Source: Jacaranda mimosifolia (Eukaryota; Streptophyta; Magnoliopsida; Lamiales; Bignoniaceae). From it: a stretch of DNA of 64,000 nucleotides. The stretch spans positions 30,679,379 through 30,743,378 of the forward strand of contig CM032132.1 in NCBI GenBank assembly GCA_018894105.1. The letters are read 5' to 3'. Below, piece by piece: positions 44,903 to 56,395 of the stretch. How positions within the stretch are numbered: position 1 is the stretch's first letter; every line of letters begins with the position of its first letter. The position numbers and the translations under genes were made by a program. The notes under the pieces are model-generated. The model did no database searches and had not been told where the DNA came from. It was given only the letters and a program-made list of their open reading frames with translations.

Positions 44903-45494
44903 TATTATTGATAAAAAGTATTAAAACCAAAAAATAAAAATAAAAATGGAGAAATTACCTTCATTATGAAATAACTTACAATTAAAGTTCTAAATCTGGT
45001 TCCAATCGAGTAAATAATAACTAAGAAATAAACAGATTTATAGACTCCAGATAGCCAAATTGCCTCTCACAGGACACATATGATAATAACTCACAATTAT
45101 TATCTTATCACATCATCTCATTTTCTTATTTATCACATTCTAACTTTACCCAAATATACATTCACGAAAAGAGTCTTCAAGCAAAAATAGCAATAGAAAT
45201 GGCCTTGGGACCTACCAGTCTTCATGGAGCCAACTCCATTGTACCACTATTTCTGCTAGAAAACACCGCCTTGCATCTATCTTCCTACTTATTTGCTCTC
45301 AAATCAATGTTCTTTTCTCGAAATTAATGGATGCGAATGAAAATTAAAAAACAAAAGGGCAAATGGGAAACAACAAGAATACAAACATTAATTCAAGCCT
45401 CAAACACAAACCACTCATAACAAGAAGAAGAAAAATGAAACGAGAGGAACCCAACAGTTACTGTGCATTTCTAGATAAAGAGAAAAATTGAAGA

Positions 45495-45536
<42 letters not shown>

Positions 45537-45767
45537 TTAGATGAAAGAACAGAAAGAAAAAAATTATGGCAGCAGCTTCTCTCCCATTTTCAGGAATGTG
45601 AAGAAAGTTTAAGTCATTTTGTAATTTAAATTCCAAATGAGTGGCATCTTAGTACTTGTACCACCAGTAGGAGTGATTTCAAAAGATAAAATTGAGATGA
45701 GGAAAAAAAAATTAGGGACTAAACACAAAATTGAAAATGGATTTGGGGATTTTAAGCCAATTAACCC
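44903..45767. other. Unassigned DNA with (GA)n tract
   Basis: A GA microsatellite lies at 45500-45534. No gene motif found. Two minus-strand frames here (45415-45857) are built on the simple repeats. Confidence 0.45.
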
Positions 45768-46030
45768 TAAAAAAAAAGTTATATGGAGAAGAAGGAAATA
45801 TAAAGAAGAATGAAAGAAGTTATAAAAGGCAAAACAAGGAAATATAAAGAAGAACAAAAGAAGTCATAAAGAGCAAAAGAAGAAAATATAAAGAACAAAA
45901 GAAGTTATAAAGAGAAAAAAGGGAAATTTAAAGAAGACAAAAGAAGTTATGGAGAATAACAAGGAAATGAATAAGAACAAAAGAAATTACAAAGAGAAGA
46001 AGAAGGAAGTATAAAGAAAAATAAAAAAGT
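45768..46030 (+). repeat. Polypurine minisatellite, array 3 (left part)
   Basis: Units like AAGTTATAAAGAGAAAAAAG and GGAAATATAAAGAAGAACAAAAG, as in array 2. It continues at 48903 after the inserted LTR. Confidence 0.8.
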
Positions 46031-46035
46031 TATAT

Positions 46036-46293
46036 TATAATACCTTCATTTTTTTTGTGAATCATTATAGCGATAGATTTAATAGTACATATTTCAAGAA
46101 GTGTTATCAATTGTACCACATAAATTTATCATGGTTATTTAGATTATTTAGGACTACATGCATTTCCTAAGGCCAACCATCAATTTCATGAGATTCAAAA
46201 TACCAAAATACATAATTGGTAATGAGTTTCTATCTTCCGAAAAAGAATTAGATATATATGATATTGTATGTTAGAAGACCTCACCGTAGATAT
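46036..46293 (+). repeat. Diverged partial LTR, same family as the solo LTR that follows
   Basis: 46036-46293 parallels 46294-46530: TATAATACC versus TGTAACACC at the start, ATTATAG-ATAGATTTAATA, then ATAAATTT or GTAAATTT, AAAATA-TAGTGAGTTT-TATCTT and GATATTG. It breaks off where the full LTR begins. Confidence 0.7.
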
Positions 46294-47109
46294 TGTAACA
46301 CCCCAGATTTATTGGGAATAATTATAGTAATAGATTTAATAATGTATATTCCATTGAGTAGTATTATTAATTATATATTTAAAAGTACGTAAATTTCATT
46401 AAGGCTTAACCTCCATGTCTTGGGATCTAAAATGAAAGAATGTATAGCTAGTAGTGAGTTTTTGTCTTTCGAGAGAAAAAAAAAGGACACATACGATATT
46501 GGACATTACGTATAGAGGATCAGTTTTAGTTAGTTTTGATTTTTCATCGACATTTTTTAGTTTCTCTCCTTATGAAATTTGAGCATACGATTTATTTGGA
46601 GCTCAATTAGTATTTAAAAGATCTTAATCGAAACTAAATATGAGATATAAATTGAATTCTTTTTGGAATTTATTGGGATCTTATTTTAGGTACTTATCGT
46701 GATATTTACATGTAACTTCGAGCATATAGACTTCCGATCTTAATAATTTTCTTACGATTGCTTCATCATGATTGAGGATGCAGAGTTTGTCAAGTTAATT
46801 ATTTGATGAAATATTCATTTATTGAGTGTTATATTAATGATTAATGTAGCTACTATGAGTATTAATCTTGGAGCTATAAATTAATCTTGCATTCAAGGTT
46901 TTCTGAGATAGGCCATAATTGGATGAATTGTATGAGAACAAGCATCAAAAGTGGACAAAATATGTCCAGAAAATTGAATTTCTTTTTGGGAATTAGTAAT
47001 ATGACACAACATATTTTATTTATAATTTTCTCTTTATAGTGACGAAAGGTTGATCTTGTGATTCACATTTCATTTTAAGCTAATTAGCGACTTAAGATAT
47101 ATTAGTTAG

Positions 47110-47330
47110 CCCAAATTATTTAATTTATTTCACATTGTTAAGCCCATAACTAGTATAAAAATAATCTCATAAACTGTATTTGCATTTTACGGGTTAATTG
47201 TAATAACAACTCAAACTATTTAATTCATTTAAGTTATTATTAAGGCCATAAATAGTTTAAAAAATAAGTCCACAAATCATTATGAAGTATTTATGAGTTA
47301 GACCCATGAATATCAAATTAAACATGCCAG
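47110..47330 (+). repeat. Dispersed two-unit repeat, partner of 12180-12400
   Basis: Two units with TTTAATTTATTTCA, AAGCCCATAACTAGTATAAA, AATAAGTCCACAAATCAT and TATTTATGAGTTAG. Lies within the solo LTR. Confidence 0.6.
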
Positions 47331-48263
47331 AAATCAATGTTTATGGATTTCTTTTTGATTTATGGATAGATGGATAATTTTAGAGGTCTTCCCATCTTTT
47401 AAAACTCCATTTGAATAGTTTTTGACCCCTGTAAGGTACCTAGTCATATTAATTAGTTAAAACCATATAAATATAGAAAATATGGAATCTAGAACCTCTT
47501 GTACTATTGCACTTTTATGCAAAATTCATAAATATTCCTTATTATTTAATTACTAACATATGATAATACTTAGCTAAAATCTAGATAAATAAATCTAAGA
47601 GATTTAGAATTTTGGATAAATGCCAATCATGATAATTACTGAGTAGACATGAGTTACCGTTATCTGAGATTAGGATTGATCAAATCTGAGGGAGTTAGGA
47701 TTAGAAGTATATACATGCATACCTTAAAAGAGAATCCTAATTCGCATAGGTGAGAAAATATAACATTTTTTCCTATTGTACTCTAGAAATTCGTAGGAAA
47801 TCTCGTTCTATTGATTTGGGTACTAACATGCTATTGTTTTTGTCATAGAATTGGTGGAGGACGCCTAAGTAATAGATTGAATCTGAGAAATAAATTAGGT
47901 TTTAGGATTTTGGTGTAAATGAATTTCTTTTCTCCTTCTATTGAAAATATTTTTCTGCATGAATATTTTCTACATCAAATAGAGAATTTGCATATAATAG
48001 ATTGAATTTTTAATTTTTTATTTGTTGCAAAAGTTATTCTATCTACAAATGTTTTATTGTTCATAAGACTTTTCGAATGTATAAAATTTTTAGGATTTGA
48101 GCATATCAAACAAAAATTTCTGAATCTCACATGAAACTTAGTATTTTGTGTCTTGTGTTGAAATAAAATAATAATAAGATTCTATGCTCTGAATAATCAA
48201 GAAACTGTCAGTAGAAACGAGTTATGTAACTATGCTACATGGTTACAATAGCAAAAGATTTAT

Positions 48264-48390
48264 GAAGCCATATAACGACATTATAGTTAAGAACTCTGAA
48301 GTCACTTAACAGCACTGTAGTTAAGAATATCTTAGAAGCCACTTAATAGTGTTATAGTTAAGAACTCTGAAGCCACTTAACGGCATATTA
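48264..48390. repeat. Tandem repeat, 34-37-bp unit, about 3.5 copies
   Basis: GAAGCCACTTAACGGCATTA followed by TAGTTAAGAACTCT recurs at about 48264, 48298, 48335 and 48370 inside the solo LTR. Confidence 0.75.
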
Positions 48391-48902
48391 CTATGACAAG
48401 ATAATTGTTGATTTTTGCCTCTAATTATTATTTTTTTCTTAAACAAAAAATAATTTTTCTCCTTAACTATTTTACTTCCTTTACTGATATTTATACATAC
48501 TCAAATCTAATAGAAGGTGAAGGGAATTTATTTACGGGGCAACGTATCCCTTATACTTTATTTATTAACCAATTTTGCAGAGAATTTAGCTCATGATGAG
48601 GAAGACAAGCAGCTTTGCAGATGTGAAGAGAGATCTATATTTCAACTTTAGCTCATTTTTGTTCTTTGTTTGAATCCTAGTTGGTTGTTAAGAAGATATC
48701 TTATTCTGGGATTTCTAATAGTTAGGTTTAATTTAAAAAACAAGTGCTCGAGTTATTCTCAATTGTGATGATTTTTGGGATTTTTCAATAATATTTTATG
48801 AATTTTAGTATATATTCTGAATTTCGAGGCTTGATATTTTTGAGTCCTTTGGGCTTGGAAGCACCACTAAGTCATGTTCTGAATTTGGGGCATGATTGAT
48901 AT

Positions 48903-49284
48903 GCCCTAGTTATATAGAGAAAATGAAGAAAATGTAAAGTTGATGAAAATGTTGTTAATAAGAGAAGCAGAAGAAAATATAAAGAATTAGAAGTCATAAA
49001 GAGAACTCAAAGAAAATAAAAAGAAGAAGAAATAGTTACAAAGAAGAGGAAGAAAAAAAAGAACATAAGAAAGACAAAGAAGCTCTAGTTAGAAAGAGAA
49101 GAAAAAGAAATCATATACAAAAAGAAGAAGTAGATATAAAGGGAGGAAGAAAAAGATGAAATAGATTGAAGAAGAAGAAGCAATTATAAAAAGAAGAGAA
49201 GATGCTAATTTAAAGACAGAAAAAAAAAAAAAGAAAAAAAAGTGGTTATAAGGGAGGAAGAAGAAGTAGCCATATAGAGACAAT
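48903..49284 (+). repeat. Polypurine minisatellite, array 3 (middle part)
   Basis: AAG/GAA-rich units continue from before the solo LTR and stop at the hAT-like insertion at 49285. Confidence 0.75.
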
Positions 49285-49808
49285 CATGGTTTGCAAGAAT
49301 AGCTGCGAGGAGCGGTATGGAGGCTATCGTTACAGTTCCATTACAATGTCATGGAACGGTCAAGAGCGTTCCATACATTTTTACAAAAAAACACTTAAAA
49401 ATATTTTAAAAAATTTAAAAGATATTAGAACATGTGAAAATGTCAATGGGCTTTTATATTATATAGTTAGCATAAATTTAAATAACAAATAACATATATG
49501 AACTTTGTTACGATACTGATAATAATAGTTAATTTTTTTCTTAAAGCATTTTGTATAAAGTAGTATATAATTCAATTATACATGTTATATTTTTCCTTAT
49601 AAAGATTTATACCATTTTTAAAATTCAAACAAAAAATAAAACATTTTTTATCAATTCCTTGTATATTATTTCTCCTTTGTGAATTTGAGTTATGCAAATT
49701 TACATATAATTAAAAGTATAATATTTCAAAATCATTAGATAAAAAAACAAATTTATATTGTTTCAAGTTAAATATTTTTAACTAATAAAACTAAGATATT
49801 TAAAATTA

Positions 49809-50856
49809 TGGTCAATTATATCCACCTCCCCTGAGGTTTGGTGTAATTACCCAAAACCCTCATTTTGAAAATTACATTTACCCCCCTAAACTTTGTCACC
49901 GTCCAAGATTTCATCCCAGCCGTTAGGATTTTGCCCAACCGCCGTTAAAAAATTTGGGTGAAATTCAAAAATGCCCTTAGGGCCATTGACTCCATTTTTG
50001 ACGCAGTTTGGCTTTTTTAGTGGAAAAAAAATACCCTGAAGGGGGTATTGTAAGATTTTTTAATTAGTTAAGGGTGTATTTATTATTATTATTATTTTAT
50101 TTTTTATTTTTATTTTTATTTTGTTTGAGGTCTTAAATGTAATAAAACAAAGAAGAATCTAGGCTAGCCATTTTATAGTTGTTTATTCTGTTGCCTATAT
50201 GCACACAAACATGTTTCTTTGATTTTCTTGCCAAAATAATATGGCTTAATCATGAAGCACATCATCTAGTAAATTGGAGGATTTGAAATACAGAAAAGAG
50301 AGGCGCAAAAGTCTAAATTGTGAGAAGAAAATATCAAAATATTTAGGACCAAAATTATACTTAATAATATTAAATAAAAAATATTTAATATAATTAATTT
50401 AAAATATTTATTGATTAAAAAATAAATAAATAAATTAAAAAGAAGGATAAATAAAGAATTTATTAAAATTTATTCTTTAAAATTATTATTAATTAATATT
50501 TTTTGGGACTAAAACATAAAATTAGCATTTTAAGTTACATACTTAATAATATACATTAAATAACAAGCATTTAAAATAATTATTTGAATATATTTATTGA
50601 TTAAAAAATAAATAACCAAAAATTAAAAAAAGGATATGTAAAGAGTTTATTAAAATTTATTCTTTGATTTTAAAAAAAATTATTCTTTAAATTTTATTAA
50701 ATAAAAACAAAGAAAGACTCATCTCAAGCAAGGAGCTAGTCGCTGGCCATATATAGGCCATGATAGGCCCCTGGCCATGGTGGCAAGCAGCTGGTGATCT
50801 GGCCATCCAAGATAGGAGTGAGGATTGGGGGGCAGTGGGTGATGAGTGGCGTATTT

Positions 50857-50887
<31 letters not shown>

Positions 50888-51474
50888 TTTTATTGTATAG
50901 TTACATATATAAATTTGTATATGTACCTTTATATTATAGTTAGATAATCATTTAAATTTTTATTTTTAATATTAAATAAATTTAATGAAATTATTAAAGC
51001 AATTCACTCTTAAAATTATTAAAATTATGTTGCATAAGATAATATATTTAAATCTTTATTTTGTATGTTTACTTATTTTATTTATTTATTGCTAAATTTT
51101 AATAAACTATTTTATATATGTTTACTATTTTATCATTATTAAATATGTAACTCAAAGTTAATAGAAATATATTATCTAAGGTTATAATTTTAAATTTTTA
51201 AAAAATTGAAGGTGATAAAAATATATCAAATAAACCCTCATAAATTCAAAAATATTACAAATAGGTCGAAGGTTATTTCTATCTTTTGATATTTCTATCT
51301 TTTTTTATTTTTTCTTTCTTTTAATTTTAACATAAGGGCATTTTGGTTATTTTACACTTTCCACCAGCATTACATTTTAGTTTGAAAGTTCAGGGGGGTG
51401 AATGTAATTTTCAAAACAATGAGGAGTTTTTGATAATTACGCCAAACTTCGGGGGATATGGGTGTAATTCACCC
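49809..51474. mobile_element. Non-autonomous Mutator-like element with about 85-bp TIRs, copy 2 (nested)
   Basis: The left end (TGGTCAATTATATCCACCTC) equals the right arm of copy 1 at 44893, and the right end (reverse complement GGGTGAATTACACCCATATC) equals the left arm of copy 1, so it is inverted relative to copy 1. TTAAAATTA stands on both sides (49800-49808 and 51475-51483), a perfect 9-bp TSD. The core carries a CCATGG GC island (50725-50855) and a (TA)n tract (50858-50880). Confidence 0.88.
50725..50855. repeat. GC-rich core with CCATGG, member 5
   Basis: TGGCCATGGTGGCAAGC, TCTGGCCATCC and GGGGGGCAGTGGG, followed by TATATA. Shares phrases with members 1, 3 and 4. Confidence 0.65.
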
Positions 51475-52050
51475 TTAAAATTATTTATAATAAAATTTCA
51501 AACTTAAAAACAATATATATATATCTAAATATAATTTTAAATGAGAAAGAAAAAATATTAAAGCAATACATTAAAATGAGCAAATGATAAAAGAAGATTA
51601 AAAGAAAGAAAAATAGAAAATAGAAGAAAAAAGAGCGTCTTCTTCATCTTCTTCATCGTGTCCCAACTTCCCTTATCTCTTCCCTTCCCTTGCCACTCCC
51701 AAGCAACAACACAGCCTACCTTACCCCCCATCTTCACCATTAGATGGATTTTTTGTGCTAATAATTGACTAACACCCCACCGCCAAGGCCGTCCTTTATT
51801 TAGTCAACAACGTTCACAACCACCGCATAGAATTGAGGATGCTTTCATGATTTTCAACTATGTCGTTTCGCACCGTTTAGGCTATAATATTCCAAAAAAT
51901 CATATTGTAGTGGCGTTTTGACTGATTAATCGGACTGTGGCATTCGATCCACAAGCAATGCCATTGAAGACCGTCGAGTCGGAACCCCTACCTCCGTTCC
52001 ATTTCCAAAATAGCCATTTCGATCGATTTCACGGGTTCCGACAAACCATG

Positions 52051-52165
52051 GAGACAATAAATAAATATAAACAAAAAGAAAAAGCTTTAAAGAAAAGAAG
52101 ATGAAAATATACAAAAGTAGTGGAGAAATTATGACAGTTTTTAGATATATATATATATATATATT
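52051..52165 (+). repeat. Polypurine minisatellite, array 3 (right part), ending in (TA)n
   Basis: Continues the purine-rich array beyond the hAT-like element (AAAAGAAAAAGC, AAAGAAAAGAAGATG), then TATATA at 52143-52165. Confidence 0.65.
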
Positions 52166-52699
52166 TTTTTTTTTCTTCTTTTTCTTCTAGTGTTTAGAAT
52201 TGGTTTCTACAGAAATGTTGCACTTAGCAATAAACTTCCATTTGTCCATATTTCAAGGAACAATATAGCATACTTTTCATTTCCATTCAAATAGAAATAA
52301 AGACTATAATTTCACATTTCTAACATACATGAATACAATATCTATATGTTTGGATCTAACTTGTTGATATATTCCATAGAACTCCAATTAAACCATCTTA
52401 GTTACTTATTTTTTTCTAATTTTATTTGTGTCGAATTTTCTGTTTTTGGAATGGAGTATGAAGAAAGTATCTATTCACTAGTATATATGTGCTTTCTCTT
52501 TAAAAATGATAAGTAGAAAAGTAGGATTTTTGTTATAGACCTAAACTTGGGAAAGGATCTTCTAGGGGAGGCCTTATTGCACTCTGGATCCATGAAATAG
52601 GATGAAGTGATACAATATTTTGTAGATTTGTAATTTACTTGATTGTACTCAATTCAAATATTCATACTAAAAAGTAGTGAATTCCCTTCAAATCAACTC
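52166..52699. other. Unassigned DNA
   Basis: T-rich at the left, otherwise mixed AT-rich DNA with no recognised motif. Confidence 0.4.
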
Positions 52700-52702
52700 T
52701 AA

Positions 52703-52848
52703 GGTGGTGATTGGTATACAAAAATAGAATTAGATAGGAATAGAGTGAAGCTGGCTAAGGAATAGTGTCGGTATAAACGTAATTAGCAATGACCAGTAGG
52801 AATGGAATGAGACATGTCAAAGTACCAAATTACCCTTTTATAAGAAAG
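52703..52848. mobile_element. Short TIR element, copy 2, interrupted by a copia element
   Basis: TAAGGTGGTGATTGGTATACA at the left end (TAA at 52700-52702 as possible TSD) matches 7481-7500. The inner phrase AATTAGCAATGACCAGTAGG and AATTACCCTTTTAT also match copy 1. The match stops near 52848, where a SIRE-like LTR begins, so the rest should lie beyond base 64000. Confidence 0.55.
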
Positions 52849-53883
52849 TATTAAAATAAAAAGAGATCAAAAGGGGGGTGAATTGATCTTTTTCAAAGAA
52901 TAATAAAACACTTTTTCTTTCTAAAAAGTTTGTGAAAATTTGATAAAGAACCAATTCCAATAATCCAAAAGGATAATAAGCAAAATGTAAGAAAGCAGCA
53001 AATAAAATAGACATGATGATTTATAGTGGTTCGGCAAGCCTACACCCACTACCTAAGATATAATTTTAGGATTTTTAGCCTCCAATATTATTAAAGATCC
53101 AAAAGACAATACAATAGATAATAAGAGATGAATCGACAACTATGAGCAACTATTTCCTTGCCAGAAACAGCTTAACAAAAAGATCAATGGAAGACAGAGG
53201 CAACTTTCAGACTAAAAGCTGTAGGGTCTTAATTATCAGAGAATATCTTAAGTTGTTTCTGACTTATTTCTTTTCTCCTTTAAATAGACAAAGTTCATTC
53301 AGGATCTTTTGCATCTTCTAGACAGGTCATGCTGCCATATAAAGTTCCAGCAGTAACTTCCCTTTCTTGAATCTAGGTTGCCACATAAAAATTTCAAATG
53401 GCATCTTTTGTTTTTCCTTTCTTCTTTACATATATGGAATTAGCTCTGATCTTGTTGCTATGTAAATCTCTAACACTAACTTTCATTCTTTGGTTGCAGG
53501 TTGCCATGTTGAAGTTCTAACAGCCACTTTCCTTACCTATTGCTAGAAGATAATAAAGATTTTCCTTCCATCATTTTAGGCATGAACTAATATCTTGGAG
53601 ATTTTTCCAATAGATATCTTCCTTTAAATAACTATTTCTTGATTATAGGTTTCCATGCGAAGTTCCAATAGAAACTTTTCTTCTTTATTTTTGAAAAATT
53701 ATGCAGATTTTCATTCCTTTTTGCATGCAAGAATTGGGTGATTATTTCGTAGCTGTTTTAGAATTGAATCAACTAATTTTTTACTTTAAATAACTCTGTA
53801 TCATATGTCAAAAATAATGATCATTAATAAAAGTCATCTAGCAAAATGATCATTATCAAAATCAAAGCGAGGAGATCCTAACA
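52849..53883 (-). repeat. 3' LTR of the SIRE-like copia element (copia 3)
   Basis: The right edge is GATCCTAACA at 53883 (minus-strand start TGTTAGGATC). Outside it stands a strong polypurine tract (plus strand CCCCCCCTTTTTTTA, 53885-53899). Near the left edge it has AAAAGGGGGGTGAATTGATC and TAGTGGTTCGGCAAGCCTAC, phrases typical of SIRE/Maximus LTRs. The left boundary is uncertain by about 10 bp. Confidence 0.7.
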
Positions 53884-54354
53884 ATCCCCCCCTTTTTTTA
53901 TGATGATCCATTTTGCATGTGATGATATGATAATCTCTCCCCTCAATTTGTGCTCCCCTTGTCTACAAGACTTTATCAAGAAAAATGAAACTATTGACGA
54001 AAACCTGAGCAAAACTTATACTCATCTATTTGCAAGTTTTTCTGAAAGATAGCATCATTAAAACTATAATGCACGATGTAATGGCAGCAATTGATCAAAT
54101 GATATGTAAGACAGCCAAAGCAGGTTACCATGGCATAAGTCCAGTCTTAAAATAAGATTCAATCATAATTCTAATTGCAATAGCCAAAAACATATCATAA
54201 TATGATCTTAAGTATAAAGGCAACATCCAAGACAAGTATCCAAGTCATGAAAATGAAAGTACCAATCAAAATGCTTAGTTGTTACGTGCACAAAGTCTCA
54301 CTCTCAACATGAAAAAGGACTAACACTACTATTCACATGATCTTTTATAAAATG
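53884..54354 (-). other. 3' untranslated part of copia 3
   Basis: Between the polypurine tract and a 33-bp direct repeat (54322-54354) whose partner is in copia 3 RNase H at 60713-60745. No coding motif. An env-like ORF, found in some SIRE elements, is not visible. Confidence 0.5.
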
Positions 54355-56395
54355 CTAAGTATGAAGGATGGTGTGAGCCAAGGATCTAATTCATGCCATT
54401 AAAGTGGATTTAGGTCAAAAAATTGCCTCAAAGCAAAATCCAACCGAAAAAGTGAAGAGATGCTTAGACTACTTCAATGTAGTCTCCACCAATGAAGCAG
54501 ATTGTGGACAACTTTTGCCCAACCAAATCTCATCGGAATTAGCTAAAATTTTAACTGGAAATCACCAACACCTTGATGGATCAATAGTAGAAAATTTAGC
54601 CAAATCAGAAACTCCAATGTGCCACCAGAAACAAAGAAGAGATTAGAAAGGATGAAGGCTGGTTTTGGAGGTAGGAGATGAAGAAAATGTGACGCTTCAA
54701 CACATGATGCAACAAATGGGAAATTGGAGGGAATGAGAGAATCTAACAATTAGATGCTTTGAGTGTGATTAACATGCATGGCTGGCCACCACCCTATATC
54801 TATATAAAGTGGGAGAAAAGTGTAATGCTTAGGTGGCATCACACCTTCCTCAAGGTGGGGTGCCAACTTGACTTGCCAAATTGCAAGCAAGTTGCATGTT
54901 AATTTAATGTGAAATTGAATTTTATTTGTAACCTTCATTTCATTTAATGAAATATCATCCAAATAAATTCTAATTCACACCAAATGAACATTTCATTTTC
55001 ATTTTCCCTCCAAAATGGATTCTTCATTTTAATTAAATTAAATAATTCAATTTAATTAATTAACCTTTGACTTAACTCTTAAGTCAATTAGCTTAACTCT
55101 TTAAGCTAGCTTGACCAATTGATAGCCATGTGGCACCAATTAAATTAACTCTTAATTTAATTGGTCTAATTTAATTTCTTAAATTATTTAGATCAATTTA
55201 ACAATTAAATTGATCAAGCTAACATGACCAAAAATTGTGCCAATTCGCCTACCTCAAAAATCGGTCATGGTGGGAATTTTCTAGCTCTTAGAGAATTCCT
55301 CTTCATCAAGTAGTATTTCCAATTGACTTTTGTGTGTGACCCATTAGGTTCTACATGGGCTCACAACTCCTGTGATTTATTGAATATCAATATCACATTA
55401 GTCTAAACTCCTTTAAACTAATGACTCAATTCAATTAATCTCATTAATTGAAGAATACCCAATCTCCATGGTCAATGTCCTACCTCAAGCTGCGTAGCCC
55501 AACTAATTGGCCGAAATGAATGCTTTTGGATAACCATTCTAGCTCTATGCTTGCCATACAAATATGGTCATTTTGTCTCCTATCTCTCATAAGAGGCATA
55601 GGGCAAGATATTTGTTGGCTCTCTAATAGCCTCGATACTATGTCTCTATAGCAATATTCGATTCCCCTTTATGACCTCATCCATGGAAAACTCTTTTTCC
55701 AAATTATCATACTACCCTGTGCAAGAATTTCGTGGAATTGATCATTATAAAATACATAGGAGATGTACTCGCCCTTCACAATGACAAGGAGCCGAATCCT
55801 AGCTTAGATCTCACAAACCTCTATATCTAATTAGCTCATACCCAACCTCAACCCGAAAGACCTACTAAGTGGTTGAGGAAGAGTCAAAGCGTGAGAACTT
55901 AAACACAAGATTATCATAAATCCTCAGGTCAAAGGACTAATTATATGCACTAGTATAAGCTGGAGAACTTACCACTACCGACTTGCCACTATGGCTATCT
56001 AGTAGATTCTTCAGGCGAGCCTTCAGTAAACTTGTTCTCTAACAAGCACCCATATCTCATTTTGTTTGCTTATGAAATGGACCAACATCTAACCCTTGGA
56101 TTTATGCATCATTAGTGCAAGTCTATCCAGAACTTAGATGCCCGGTCTCATAAAATCCTACGACTTGAAAGATTTAAGATCACGATCGTGTAAGAATTAT
56201 TTGATGATCACCACCCAGTGCATGACCAAGTCCCGTAATCTTGTGTGATCTAAGGGCTTCAACCAAACGCTAGTGAAGAAATATAAGCATAAGATGACGA
56301 TGGCCATGTAAAAGAATATCATTCAATCAGGATAGTATCACAAGTGAAATAGTTTACATGCCCATCTAATTAACTTGCGGGGTACTATTCCAACA
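54355..56395 (-). repeat. Long LTR (3') of copia 2, left edge unresolved
   Basis: The right edge is sharp: ACTATTCCAACA at 56395, and next to it minus-strand GGGCAAGTAGGCGAT as polypurine tract. The LTR is non-coding with AT-rich TTAATTAA-type stretches around 55030-55200. The frame 54404-54646 is LTR or flank sequence without known motif. I could not find the left terminus or a matching 5' LTR. Confidence 0.55.

Larger units (their letters stand above)
46294..48897 (+). mobile_element. Solo LTR, 2.6 kb, with 5-bp TSD
   Basis: Starts TGTAACACCCC at 46294. The right end GGGGCATGATT is a weak inverted match to it. GATAT stands on both outer sides (46289-46293 and 48898-48902). It lies inside a polypurine array that resumes at 48903. 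Its organisation resembles the solo LTR at 9360-12103: an AGGTGAG phrase in the middle and a GATGAGGA-A-GA and GTGAAGA phrase near the 3' end. That suggests related element families. The changed final bases make the right edge less certain than the left. Confidence 0.62.
49285..52050. mobile_element. hAT-like non-autonomous element with 8-bp TSD, host of a nested MULE
   Basis: CATGGTTTG at 49285 and CAAACCATG ending at 52050 are a perfect 9-bp terminal inverted repeat. A looser match continues inward (GAA, then GGCTAT). GAGACAAT flanks both sides (49277-49284 and 52051-52058), a perfect 8-bp duplication typical of hAT transposition. The polypurine array resumes right after it. About 1.1 kb remains when the nested element 49809-51474 is removed. 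No transposase motif seen. Confidence 0.78.

Noticed and set aside
45415..45857. Minus-strand frames with Leu-Ser runs
   Set aside because: They translate the (GA)n microsatellite and neighbouring purine-rich DNA.
49286..49492. 68-codon open frame
   Set aside because: It starts in the terminal inverted repeat of the hAT-like element and has no homology sign.
54404..54646. 80-codon open frame
   Set aside because: It lies in the LTR or flank region of copia 2 with no recognised motif, and its codon pattern is unlike neighbouring genes.
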